DNA of 64,000 nucleotides from positions 74,637 to 138,636 of the forward strand of contig JAOUFJ010000002.1 in NCBI GenBank assembly GCA_029858255.1. The letters are read 5' to 3'. The notes beneath the pieces are model-generated. The model was not told the DNA's origin. It saw only the letters and a program-made list of their open reading frames with translations, and ran no database searches. Shown in pieces: positions 25,482 through 33,561 of this stretch (its first letter is position 1; the number at the start of each line of letters is the position of its first letter). Position numbers and translations under genes: made by a program. The DNA comes from a candidate division WOR-3 bacterium. GTDB lineage: Bacteria; Hydrothermota; Tepidihabitantia; SM23-42.

Positions 25482-26693
25482 ATGAAAAGAAGCCTAAATG
25501 ATTACCGCACTATTGTCGGTGACGAAGCAATAGGCAAGTTATATCACAAAGCGAGAAAAATCTATGGCAAAACCGTGGTCCATGTGAATTCGACCTACTA
25601 CGGCGGCGGTGTTGCCGAGATTCTGAGCGGACTCGTTCCATTAATGAATGACATAGGAATCGCTGCTGGTTGGAGAATGCTTCGCGGAACACCAGATTTC
25701 TTCGATATAACGAAGAAATTCCACAATGCTCTCCAGGGAAATTCGATCAATCTCAGTGAGATCAAAAAGAAACTATATGTACAAGCGAATGAGGACTTCT
25801 CGACCTATTCACATATCTCCCAGAATTGCGTGATCATACATGACCCGCAGCCCTTACCCTTGATTCAGTTCTACCCGCGGAAACAGCCCTGGGTATGGAG
25901 GATTCATATCGATCTCTCGAACCCGAATCAGGAATTATGGGGATTTCTGAAAAATTTCATTCTGAAGTACGATGTCATCATAATCTCAAGTGATACCTAC
26001 AGGTTGAAGGATACGCCGGTCGAACAGCGCGTCATACACCCTGCCATAGACCCGCTGTCACCAAAGAACATGCCGATTCCCGAGAAAGTCATTGCAAAGT
26101 ATCTGAAAAAGTTCAATATTCCTACAGACAAACCGATAATCACTCAAATATCCAGATTTGACAAGTTCAAAGATCAGGAAGGATTGATCGATGTCTTCAG
26201 AATGGTAAAGGAAAAAGTAGACTGCCGGCTCGTTCTTTGCGGCAGTAGCGCACTCGACGACCCGGAATCGCAACAATACTACGAACGCACAAAACGCAAA
26301 GCGAATAACTTTGTCAAAGACCGGGATATAATCATGATAACAAGCGAGAACAATATTCTGGTGAATGCATTGCAGAGAAAATCTGACGTCATAGTGCAGA
26401 AATCTTTACGCGAAGGCTTCGGACTGACCGTGACCGAAGCGATGTTGAAAGAAAAACCTGTGATCGCCTCCCGGGTCGGCGGCATAATGCTGCAGATCAA
26501 AGACGGTGATGACGGATTCCTTCTTGAAGCCGACGATAAAGAAGGCTTTGCCGCGAGAATCGTAGAAGTTCTGCAAGAACCTTCACTGGCGAGATCTCTG
26601 GGCAAAAAAGCAGGCGAAGTGGCAAAAGAAAAATTCCTCATCACACGGCTACTCGCTGATTACCTCGATCTGCTCGGTGATTTAATAGGTTAG
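25482..26693 (+). CDS. treT: trehalose synthase, TreT type (GT4 glycosyltransferase)
   Basis: A 403-residue GT4-family enzyme. The N-terminal block HVNSTYYGGGVAEIL, then TKKFHNALQG, is characteristic of TreT, which joins NDP-glucose and free glucose to make trehalose and can work in reverse. The C-terminal donor site has SLREGFGLTVTEAM. Adjacent to otsAB, it gives the cell two trehalose routes. The Thermococcus/Thermotoga-type distribution of TreT is noted, but temperature preference cannot be inferred from this alone. Confidence 0.88.
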   Translation: MKRSLNDYRTIVGDEAIGKLYHKARKIYGKTVVHVNSTYYGGGVAEILSGLVPLMNDIGIAAGWRMLRGTPDFFDITKKFHNALQGNSINLSEIKKKLYVQANEDFSTYSHISQNCVIIHDPQPLPLIQFYPRKQPWVWRIHIDLSNPNQELWGFLKNFILKYDVIIISSDTYRLKDTPVEQRVIHPAIDPLSPKNMPIPEKVIAKYLKKFNIPTDKPIITQISRFDKFKDQEGLIDVFRMVKEKVDCRLVLCGSSALDDPESQQYYERTKRKANNFVKDRDIIMITSENNILVNALQRKSDVIVQKSLREGFGLTVTEAMLKEKPVIASRVGGIMLQIKDGDDGFLLEADDKEGFAARIVEVLQEPSLARSLGKKAGEVAKEKFLITRLLADYLDLLGDLIG

Positions 26694-26712
26694 ACGCTAA
26701 TTACATTCCATC

Positions 26713-27138
26713 ATGAAGGACCAGGAATTTTCAGCACAAGGCTATTCTCCCGTAGTAGCCGATCACATGCGCAACCCCCGCCACTGGGGAATCATGCGCC
26801 ATAGTGATGGTTACGCGAAAATAACCGGAACGTGCGGCGACACAATGGAGATATCATTGAATGTCAAAAACAACCTTATCGCGAAATGCACTTTTGACAC
26901 AGATGGTTGTGGCGCAACGGTCGCTTGTGGAAGCATGGTCGCCGAAATGGCAACCGGCAAACCACTGACCATTGCCCGGCAGATCGACCAGAATATGATC
27001 CTGGACTACTGCGGCGGCCTGCCAGAGGGAAATACGCACTGCGCTTTGCTTGCGGCGAATACTCTTAGAAGGGCGATCGATGACTGTGTTCAGACACGCA
27101 AGACACCCTGGAAGAGGTTCTACAGGATGGAGAAGTAG
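26713..27138 (+). CDS. second IscU/NifU-N Fe-S scaffold
   Basis: A 141-residue stand-alone IscU-like protein, distinct from the fusion at 12294-13067. The cluster cysteines are C41 (in GTCGDTM, with D43), C66 (DGCGATVACGS) and C110 (GNTHCALLAA). The canonical LPPxKxHC context is altered to LPEGNTHC. No desulfurase gene is next to it. It may serve a separate Fe-S pathway or act as a carrier. It has a weak GAAGGA-type site overlapping the start. Confidence 0.87.
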   Translation: MKDQEFSAQGYSPVVADHMRNPRHWGIMRHSDGYAKITGTCGDTMEISLNVKNNLIAKCTFDTDGCGATVACGSMVAEMATGKPLTIARQIDQNMILDYCGGLPEGNTHCALLAANTLRRAIDDCVQTRKTPWKRFYRMEK

Positions 27139-27160
27139 TAGATTCACGAAGAATGCCAGA

Positions 27161-27802
27161 ATGAAGATCATCGGACTGACTGACATCCACGGACGAACGG
27201 CATACGGCAAAGAAGTAATCGAACAAATGCGAAGTGCCGACCTCATAGCAATCGCAGGTGATACTACGAACTTTGGTGGCTGCAAAGAAGCAGAATCGGT
27301 AATCGAGACGATTGCGTCGATCAACGGCAAAATTATTGCGGTACACGGAAACTGCGACCAGTCCAGCGCTGTCGAACTTCTCTCGGCCAGACACATGAAC
27401 CTACACGGGACATCCATGACGATAGGCGACGTGCAATTCATGGGAATAGGCGGCAGCAACAAGACACCATTCCACACGCCGCAGGAGTATAGTGACGAGG
27501 AAATGAAAGAGATCCTAACCGGTATATCAGAATCACCAGGCATCCGGTTTCGCATGTTGATCAGCCACTCGCCTCCGTTTAAGAGTAAAGTCGACAAAAT
27601 GCTCTTGGGCATTCATGTTGGAAGTAAAGCAGTTAGAGAATACATAGAAACTTCGCAGCCTGATATCGTGCTCTGCGGTCATATACATGAAGCACGCGGT
27701 TTTGACCACATAGGAAGAACGCTTATCATCAACCCCGGTCCGTTCCCCAAGCACTACGTGGTGATAGACATAGACAATACGATCCGCTACCAGCTCTACT
27801 GA
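27161..27802 (+). CDS. calcineurin-like metallophosphoesterase
   Basis: A 213-residue phosphoesterase with all core motifs: TDIHG near the N-terminus, GDTTNFGG, GNCDQ, LISHSPP and CGHIHEARG, with H and D residues for two metals. Relatives include YfcE-like and DR1281-like phosphodiesterases; the substrate is unknown. ATG 27161 starts directly at the first beta strand. An open frame extends upstream into the IscU gene but gives an unlikely Arg-rich leader. Confidence 0.88.
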   Translation: MKIIGLTDIHGRTAYGKEVIEQMRSADLIAIAGDTTNFGGCKEAESVIETIASINGKIIAVHGNCDQSSAVELLSARHMNLHGTSMTIGDVQFMGIGGSNKTPFHTPQEYSDEEMKEILTGISESPGIRFRMLISHSPPFKSKVDKMLLGIHVGSKAVREYIETSQPDIVLCGHIHEARGFDHIGRTLIINPGPFPKHYVVIDIDNTIRYQLY

Positions 27803-27842
27803 AAGGGCAGAATTCGATTACCAGACAATACAGCAACTTCTG

Positions 27843-28844
27843 TTACTTCCGAAAAAGACTATTAGTGTAGATCTCGGGATTGACGACGTTGGGTGGGCGT
27901 TTATTATCGATCAATACGGCAACAAGATTCTCAACGACCATAAGGGCCATCTTTGTCCTCGCTTCGAGTGAAGCCGACCCTATGTGTGGCACCAAGACAG
28001 CGTTGGGCATCTGCAGGAGTTCCGGCGTTACGACCGGTTCATTCTCATAAACATCGAGGGCACAACCGGCGATGTCCCCATTCCTGAGCGCTTCAACCAA
28101 TGCCTCTTCATCGACAATGGCTCCGCGCGCAACATTGATCAGATACGCCGTCCTCTTCATTGCATTCAATTCTGCACCCGAGATAAAATGGCGAGTATCA
28201 TCGCTCAACGGTGCATGGATCGAAACAAAATCAGACTCACTCAGGAGTTGTATTGCTTCACGATACTGTATGTCGATTCGTTTCTCTACATCTTCTGGGA
28301 GCCGTTTCTTGTCATAGTACAGAACCGCCATTCCGAAACCGTGCGCGCGCCTCGCGACAGCCTGGCCTATTCTCCCCATCCCGACAATACCCAATGTCTT
28401 TCCATAAACATCTGAACCGAGAAGGAGTTCAGGCGCCCAGCCCCTGAATCTTCCTGCCCTGACGTAATTATCGCCTTCAACGATGCGGCGGGCGACCGAG
28501 ATGAGCAGCCCTATTGTCAGATCAGCCGTCGCTTCTGTGAGCACGTCAGGCGTGTTTGTGACCGGTATTTTCCTCTTGTTGACCGCTGCAAGGTCTATAT
28601 TGTTGTAACCTACAGCATAGTTGGCGATGATCTTGAGATTGGACGCTTTCTGGATTATCTCCAAATCAATATCATCGGTCAACAAACATGCCAATCCTTC
28701 CTTATCCGATATGCTTTCGGCAATACGGCTATGAGGCATGGGTTCGTCGAGTGGATTGACATTCAGATCGAAGTGTTGACTTAGTAGATTCATTCCGCTT
28801 GCGGGTAGTCTGCGCGTCAGCAATACCTTGGGCTTATGGTGCAT
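27843..28844 (-). CDS. D-isomer-specific 2-hydroxyacid dehydrogenase (glyoxylate/hydroxypyruvate reductase-like)
   Basis: A 333-residue NAD(P)-dependent dehydrogenase. The Rossmann motif is GMGRIGQAVARR; catalytic residues are the Arg in NVARGAIVDEEAL, a Glu in VYENEPV, and the His in PHIGSASLEART. Overall resemblance is to glyoxylate reductase (GyaR/GhrB). ATG 28844 follows GAGGAG at a good distance; a GTG four codons upstream is less likely. The gene is on the opposite strand from its neighbours to the left. Confidence 0.9.
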   Translation of the reverse strand: MHHKPKVLLTRRLPASGMNLLSQHFDLNVNPLDEPMPHSRIAESISDKEGLACLLTDDIDLEIIQKASNLKIIANYAVGYNNIDLAAVNKRKIPVTNTPDVLTEATADLTIGLLISVARRIVEGDNYVRAGRFRGWAPELLLGSDVYGKTLGIVGMGRIGQAVARRAHGFGMAVLYYDKKRLPEDVEKRIDIQYREAIQLLSESDFVSIHAPLSDDTRHFISGAELNAMKRTAYLINVARGAIVDEEALVEALRNGDIAGCALDVYENEPVVTPELLQMPNAVLVPHIGSASLEARTKMALMVVENLVAVLIDNKRPPNVVNPEIYTNSLFRK

Positions 28845-28887
28845 AACGCTCCTCACTCATCCAGCGACCACCCTAACACCGGCGACG

Positions 28888-29304
28888 TTAGATGTCCTTT
28901 GACCATAGCTCAGCGATAGGCATTCGCCGTATCTGACGAGCTGCTCTCGGTAGATCCTCAGCGTGAATACAGATATCCCATGCTTTTCTGGTCATTCTAT
29001 ACTGACGTGCCAGTTTACCTTTCTTGATCTCCACTAAAATATCATCACCTGCATGACTCGCCACAAACAGGTTACCTTTTCCCATAGTGGCAAAAGTAGA
29101 ACACTGCAGACCGTCAAGCAGGCATGTATACGGTTTCATAACCTTTGTCTTCACGGTAATCGTCAGATCCATGATGCCGCGGGGCTTCATTGTTTTGACC
29201 AAGTACCTGCCCAATCGATATCCCAATGCCAAAAATGGCCCATCATGACCATGAAAACGCACAGTATCCTGATAACTAAGGTTCCTCAGCTTCTTGAATC
29301 TCAT
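28888..29304 (-). CDS. FmdE-family protein (formylmethanofuran dehydrogenase subunit E-like)
   Basis: A 138-residue FmdE-domain protein, recognised by FHGHDGPFLALGYRLG near the N-terminus and by the CLLDGLQCSTFATMGKGN block. In bacteria such proteins are not tied to methanogenesis; a role in metal or molybdopterin metabolism has been suggested for relatives, but the function is unknown. ATG 29304 has GGGGTG upstream. Further in-frame ATGs at 29316 and 29322 lie at or before the predicted transcription start. Confidence 0.8.
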   Translation of the reverse strand: MRFKKLRNLSYQDTVRFHGHDGPFLALGYRLGRYLVKTMKPRGIMDLTITVKTKVMKPYTCLLDGLQCSTFATMGKGNLFVASHAGDDILVEIKKGKLARQYRMTRKAWDICIHAEDLPRAARQIRRMPIAELWSKDI

Positions 29305-29324
29305 AGAACACCCCATGCACATCC

Positions 29325-29352
29325 ATTATAGCCACACAGCACACAGTGTCAA
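29325..29352 (-). promoter_or_regulatory. near-consensus promoter for the FmdE-like gene
   Basis: Read on the minus strand, TTGACA (29352-29347), a 16-bp spacer and TATAAT (29330-29325). It is divergent from a plus-strand promoter at 29405-29432. Confidence 0.65.
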
Positions 29353-29404
29353 TCAACACAATCGATTTTGAGATAACGTTGTGTGAAATCACATACGACC
29401 ACCA

Positions 29405-29432
29405 TTGATTTCCAACTCTTTCTGTATATAAT
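29405..29432 (+). promoter_or_regulatory. sigma70-type promoter for the DUF1858 gene
   Basis: TTGATT (29405-29410), 16-bp spacer, TATAAT (29427-29432). Only 9 nt separate the -10 box from ATG 29442 and no ribosome-binding site is visible, so the leader would be absent or about 3 nt. Confidence 0.6.
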
Positions 29433-29441
29433 AATGGCGTC

Positions 29442-29645
29442 ATGGAGAAAATCAATGCCGATACCCATGTCGAACAAATACTGATGAAATATCCTGCTCT
29501 GTCGAGGATATTCATCGATTTCGGTCTCCCCTGTCTGGTCTGCGGTGAACCGTTCTGGGGCACGATAGCGGAATTAGGCAGCAACCATAGTATCAGCATT
29601 GATAAATTAAATGAGGTTAAGGCAGAAATTGATGAAAAATCATAA
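29442..29645 (+). CDS. DUF1858 domain protein (hybrid-cluster-associated redox disulfide domain)
   Basis: A 67-residue protein matching the DUF1858 pattern: a Glu-rich N-terminal helix, then a CxxC (C31, C34 in LPCLVCGEPFWGT). This domain often accompanies hybrid-cluster proteins and other redox genes and may exchange electrons through its disulfide. Its end overlaps the NUDIX-PanD gene by 14 nt. Confidence 0.8.
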   Translation: MEKINADTHVEQILMKYPALSRIFIDFGLPCLVCGEPFWGTIAELGSNHSISIDKLNEVKAEIDEKS

Positions 29646-30492
29646 ATTTTGTCCATTGTGTGGAAGTATTCTATTAGCAAAGAAAATTGACGGTCTGGAC
29701 CGCCCAGTGTGCTTAACCTGCGGTTGGATATACTATGCAAATCCCCTACCAAGTGCCGTGGCATTTGTTCTCCGTGAAGGTAAAGAAGTACTCTTGATAA
29801 AGCGCGGCGTGCAACCAGGTAAGGGTAAGTGGGCTCTTCCTTCTGGTTTTGTCGAAGCAGATGAGTTACCGCAGCAGACCGTGATCAGAGAACTTAAAGA
29901 AGAAACCGGGATCAATGGCACTCTATCTCACCTCATCGGTGTGTACACAGAGCCAACAAAGATGTATGGAAATGTACTGCTGATCGCATACGATGTTAAG
30001 TATCAGACCGGCAAACCCAGGGCGCGTACTGATACTGTGGACGCCAAATTCTTCCCCTTGAGCAAGATACCCAGAATACCATTTGACAGTCACCGGGCGA
30101 TCATCCGCGACGGTCTGCACAGGAACCGGTCGAACGGGATGAATGTCAATGTACTCAAATCCAAAATTACTGAAGCAACCATAACCCACACAAAGCTATT
30201 CTACAAGGGAAGCATGGGGATTGACAGTGCCGTCATGAAGGAAGTAAACATCCTGCCAGGTGAAAAAGTTCACGTACTTAATTATGACAACGGAAAAAGG
30301 CTGGAAACCTATACCATCGAAGAGAAGGCTGGCTCTGGAAGGATCGTGCTGTACGGACCAGCATCGAAAAAAGGTGAGGTTGGACAAAGACTCTGTATAT
30401 TATCATACGCTAGCATGACCTACGACAGCGCAAGAGTATTCAAAGCAAAAGTGGTTACGCTCGATTCCAAGAACAGAATAAAACGCCGATAG
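29632..30492 (+). CDS. NUDIX hydrolase fused to aspartate 1-decarboxylase (PanD)-like domain
   Basis: A 286-residue fusion. Residues 1-35 are a Zn ribbon (CPLCG, CLTCG) and 36-160 a NUDIX hydrolase; its box begins at G72 and contains RELKEETG (86-93). Residues 170-286 match PanD, which makes beta-alanine for pantothenate and CoA. They include K178, the Gly-Ser self-cleavage site G193-S194 (YKGSMGID), R223 and Y227. The conserved Asn of the NGAA motif appears as Tyr (Y241). Self-cleavage would split the chain after residue 193. Start 29632 is chosen over 29611 for its AAGG site. Confidence 0.85.
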   Translation: MKNHKFCPLCGSILLAKKIDGLDRPVCLTCGWIYYANPLPSAVAFVLREGKEVLLIKRGVQPGKGKWALPSGFVEADELPQQTVIRELKEETGINGTLSHLIGVYTEPTKMYGNVLLIAYDVKYQTGKPRARTDTVDAKFFPLSKIPRIPFDSHRAIIRDGLHRNRSNGMNVNVLKSKITEATITHTKLFYKGSMGIDSAVMKEVNILPGEKVHVLNYDNGKRLETYTIEEKAGSGRIVLYGPASKKGEVGQRLCILSYASMTYDSARVFKAKVVTLDSKNRIKRR

Positions 30493-31460
30493 TGCATCAA
30501 CAATCCCAGAAACAAAAGACATCCGGATACACATACGGTCCCGTACCCTCGAGAAGATTGGGTTTCTCTCTCGGCATCGATATCATGCCACACAAGCATT
30601 GTAGCTTTGATTGTGTATATTGTCAGCTCGGCAAAACGACAAACACAACCGTGTTACGCAAAGAATATACGCCTACGCAAGAGGTCCTTCGTGAAATCAA
30701 AGAGGTCTTGAAAAGAAATATGCAGAGCGATTTCTTGACCTTCTCAGGGTCTGGTGAGCCGACGCTCCACAAAGATATCGGCTATATGATCAATGAGCTA
30801 AAGAAGCTGACGAAAACTCCGATAGCCGTGCTCACCAACGGTTCACTACTACACATCTCTGAGGTAAGAAGCGATCTGAAGAACGCGGACCTGGTGATAC
30901 CCACATTATCTACGGCAGATGAGGCTGTCTTTCGAAAAATACACCGTAGCCACGCGACAATTGATCTCGCACGGGTTATTGAAGGATACATCAGCTTCAG
31001 GAAAATGTACAAAGGACAAATATGGCTCGAAGTGATGCTCGTTCACGGCATGAATGACAGTCCGGAGCAGATCAGGAAACTAAAGGACGTGATCGATAGA
31101 ATTAACCCTGATAAGATACACCTGAATACAGTTGTGCGTCCACCGAGCGAAGCACACGCGCAGCCAGTCCCAATGGAAACGATGCAGGAACTGAAAAAAA
31201 TTCTGGGTGAGAAGTGCGAGATCATCGTTGATTTCGCTGCAAAGACAAAAGACGGACGAGATGGCAATGCGCTGGAAATGATTACAGCGATAATCTCCCG
31301 TAGACCGGTCACTGTGGCGGATCTGGTTAGAGCAACGAGCCTTCACAAAAATGAGATACTGAAATACCTTCATTTGCTCTCACGGAAGGGAAGAATCAAT
31401 ATTTCAAGGCATAACGGAAAAGAATTTTACACGCTAAGGGGGAATGATGATCGAACCTAA
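30492..31460 (+). CDS. radical SAM protein with C-terminal winged helix
   Basis: A 322-residue radical SAM protein of the COG0731 type. Cluster cysteines are C37, C41 and C44 (CSFDCVYC, a Cx3Cx2C motif), and FSGSGEPTLH is the SAM-binding GGE-like motif. Residues about 255-322 look like a small winged-helix domain (TSLHKNEILKYLHLLSRKG). The reaction is unknown. GTG 30492 overlaps the upstream stop by one base, and the end overlaps the next gene by 17 nt. Confidence 0.88.
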   Translation: MHQQSQKQKTSGYTYGPVPSRRLGFSLGIDIMPHKHCSFDCVYCQLGKTTNTTVLRKEYTPTQEVLREIKEVLKRNMQSDFLTFSGSGEPTLHKDIGYMINELKKLTKTPIAVLTNGSLLHISEVRSDLKNADLVIPTLSTADEAVFRKIHRSHATIDLARVIEGYISFRKMYKGQIWLEVMLVHGMNDSPEQIRKLKDVIDRINPDKIHLNTVVRPPSEAHAQPVPMETMQELKKILGEKCEIIVDFAAKTKDGRDGNALEMITAIISRRPVTVADLVRATSLHKNEILKYLHLLSRKGRINISRHNGKEFYTLRGNDDRT

Positions 31461-31956
31461 AGACATGAACAAGGATGAACTCTTTGAGTTATTGACCGAC
31501 GCAGCTAAGAACTGGCTCGCCCATGACGGTTTGTGGTTTCAGACAGTGGAACAGAAATTCGGCATGGATGCTGCGATCGAACTCGACGGCAAGGCATGGG
31601 AAAAGTTCACCCGGATCGAAGCCCAGCGCATAATGAAAAGACTCAATATGCAGCCGGGCGGCGGAATCCCAGCCCTCATCCAGTCCCTTAAGTTCAGATT
31701 GTACGCCTACCTCAACAAACAAATTGTTGTCGAATCGTCAGACAAACACTGCATATTCAGAATGGAGAGCTGCCGCGTCCAGGATGCGCGCAAGAGAAAG
31801 AACCTGCCGGATTTTCCGTGTAAGTCAGTAGGTATTCTTGAATATACTTTTTTCGCCAAGACTATAGATCCCCGGATCGAAACACGGTGTTTGAGCTGTC
31901 CTCCTGACCCGCATCCCGACGAATATTATTGCTGCTGGGAATTCAGAATTAAATAG
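31444..31956 (+). CDS. conserved protein, DUF6125-like
   Basis: A 170-residue cytoplasmic protein resembling the DUF6125/L-2-amino-thiazoline-4-carboxylic-acid-hydrolase-like group, with DGLWFQTVEQKFGMDAA near the N-terminus and ARKRKNLPDFPC plus CLSCPPDPHPDEYYCCWEF near the end. The clustered C-terminal cysteines could bind metal. I do not assign a function. It overlaps the radical SAM gene, so they may act together. ATG 31447 is an alternative start. Confidence 0.65.
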   Translation: MMIEPKDMNKDELFELLTDAAKNWLAHDGLWFQTVEQKFGMDAAIELDGKAWEKFTRIEAQRIMKRLNMQPGGGIPALIQSLKFRLYAYLNKQIVVESSDKHCIFRMESCRVQDARKRKNLPDFPCKSVGILEYTFFAKTIDPRIETRCLSCPPDPHPDEYYCCWEFRIK

Positions 31957-31989
31957 AATTTCGATACCATCAGTGGCTGCGCAGTCGGC

Positions 31990-32544
31990 TCACCAGAATT
32001 TTTTGGTGATTACACGACCGTGCCGGTCAAACTCGACCCCCTCCAATTCCAGGAGCATCTTTTTCATTCTGACGCCGCCGGCGTAGCCTCCCAGTGATCC
32101 GTCAAACCTCACAGCCCGGTGGCAAGGGATGATGAGGGGAAAGGGATTTCTGGCAAGTGCATTGCCTACGGCTCTTGCCGCGCGTGGTAGACCAAGTTTC
32201 CTCGCTATTCTGCCATATGTACTCACCATCCCGCGTGGGATCTTGTTTTCCAGCAGCAAAACGCGCCGCTGAAAACCGGATGTCATCGACCAATCAACGG
32301 GATCCAAATTGAACTTGATTTCTCGGCCGCATAAAAACGATGCAATATCACTGCACGGCTTCGCAGCCGCACTGTGTGGCGAGTGCTCGACTCCAGAGCG
32401 ACGAAACACCGAAGACCTGAACATATGATATTGTCCGGGCAAATATATCCTCACTATCTTGTTATCGACAGAGCGCCACACAACTACCACTTTACCGAAA
32501 CTGGTGGTGAGTACTGAAAAGTGGAAACTATATGTTCTTATCAT
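31990..32544 (-). CDS. ogt: methylated-DNA--protein-cysteine methyltransferase (Ogt)
   Basis: A 184-residue DNA repair protein that removes alkyl groups from O6-guanine by transfer to its own Cys. The acceptor is C141 in the IPCHRAV motif. Upstream helix-turn-helix residues are GMVSTYGRIARKLGLPRAARAVGNALARNP. It starts 1 nt after the stop of the methyltransferase gene upstream on the minus strand, so they share an mRNA. Confidence 0.95.
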   Translation of the reverse strand: MIRTYSFHFSVLTTSFGKVVVVWRSVDNKIVRIYLPGQYHMFRSSVFRRSGVEHSPHSAAAKPCSDIASFLCGREIKFNLDPVDWSMTSGFQRRVLLLENKIPRGMVSTYGRIARKLGLPRAARAVGNALARNPFPLIIPCHRAVRFDGSLGGYAGGVRMKKMLLELEGVEFDRHGRVITKKFW

Positions 32545-32545
32545 T

Positions 32546-33358
32546 CTAATTCTCTGCGATACACGACCGATCCTGATCGCTGCTATTTTTCTTTGTCTTT
32601 TTTAAAATGAATATCTGCTCGCCAGAGATGTAATCATACGGTGAACCATCGAAACCACCGAGGACTTTCTCAACAGAAAAACCGCATTTTTCGAGAAGAA
32701 GTTCGGCTTCGTATCTGAAGAGATATCCTAACTCAAAAGTCCATACCTGACGATGAGATTTGCCAAGCTTATCTGTCCATTCATAGTATCGATCTTCATG
32801 GAGGGTTTGTTTTGCCAGATCGTACGTATCCTCTGCCCGACGTGTCACATATAATTGTTTCTCCTCATCATAAAATCTTCCAAGATCAACACTTCTTTTT
32901 GCCTGCGCCAGAAAATCATGTCGCGGTGCAAACAGATCCAGAATGAACAATCCGCTGTCTGACAGATGGTCGCGGACACATTTCAAACAGGAAATCTGAT
33001 CGTTCTTGGTCAGCAGACACTGAAAAGAACGGAATGCGATATAGATTAGAGAGAATTTCTTGTTTAAATTGAAAGATTTCATATCACCCTGGGTTAATGT
33101 TGCATGGATTTTTGCCGTCTCATCACATTGGATCTTCTTGCTTGCTATGCTCAACATCTTTTGAGAAACATCAAGCCCGGTCACTTTAATGCCTTCTCTT
33201 GCGATCGGGATCAAAACCCTTCCCGTGCCGCAGCCAAGCTCTAACACCTCTCCCCTGCACTCCTTCGCGTATTCTACATAGAATGGTATGTCATTCGTGA
33301 ACTCCTTCTGTTCATGATCATATAATCTGGCGATCCTGTCAAAGAGTGCCTCACCCAT
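32546..33358 (-). CDS. class I SAM-dependent methyltransferase
   Basis: A 270-residue methyltransferase. Motif I is VLELGCGTGRVLIP, followed by GLDVSQKML and an FRSFQCLL region. The substrate is unknown. ATG 33358 is preferred because GGGGGT lies 4-5 nt upstream; longer in-frame starts add a hydrophobic stretch that does not fit the family. The gene leads a two-gene operon with ogt and has its own promoter. Confidence 0.85.
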   Translation of the reverse strand: MGEALFDRIARLYDHEQKEFTNDIPFYVEYAKECRGEVLELGCGTGRVLIPIAREGIKVTGLDVSQKMLSIASKKIQCDETAKIHATLTQGDMKSFNLNKKFSLIYIAFRSFQCLLTKNDQISCLKCVRDHLSDSGLFILDLFAPRHDFLAQAKRSVDLGRFYDEEKQLYVTRRAEDTYDLAKQTLHEDRYYEWTDKLGKSHRQVWTFELGYLFRYEAELLLEKCGFSVEKVLGGFDGSPYDYISGEQIFILKKTKKNSSDQDRSCIAEN

Positions 33359-33457
33359 GAATACCCCCATTATTAACGCAACGATATATGTGCATATGTA
33401 CAATTGTGGATATATCGATCATCATGATTCTCTTTCTTTAGGAACATTATGAGTATT

Positions 33458-33494
33458 GTTATAGTCCAAAAATGTCGTGTGTCAACACACGTCA
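33458..33494 (-). promoter_or_regulatory. promoter with overlapping inverted repeat, methyltransferase-ogt operon
   Basis: On the minus strand, TTGACA (33485-33480), 16-bp spacer, TATAAC (33463-33458). The -35 lies inside an inverted repeat, CGTGTG (33476-33481) with CACACG (33486-33491), extended outward by two more pairs across a mismatch. A repressor bound there would cover the -35 box. Confidence 0.55.
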
Positions 33495-33526
33495 CTTATG
33501 AATAAAGCCATGCGCAAAATTTTCTG

Positions 33527-33555
33527 TTGCCCTAAACCAATGATTTCCATATAAT
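33527..33555 (+). promoter_or_regulatory. sigma70-type promoter for the sialidase-like gene
   Basis: TTGCCC (33527-33532), 17-bp spacer, perfect TATAAT (33550-33555). Only 6 bp separate the -10 box from ATG 33562 and there is no ribosome-binding site, the same layout as at 1641, suggesting a leaderless mRNA. Confidence 0.5.
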
Positions 33556-33561
33556 ATCGTC

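Noticed and set aside
31990-32009. TCACCA/TGGTGA hairpin with a T-run as terminator between converging genes
   Set aside because: It lies within the last codons of ogt, and the T-run is in the loop, not after the stem.
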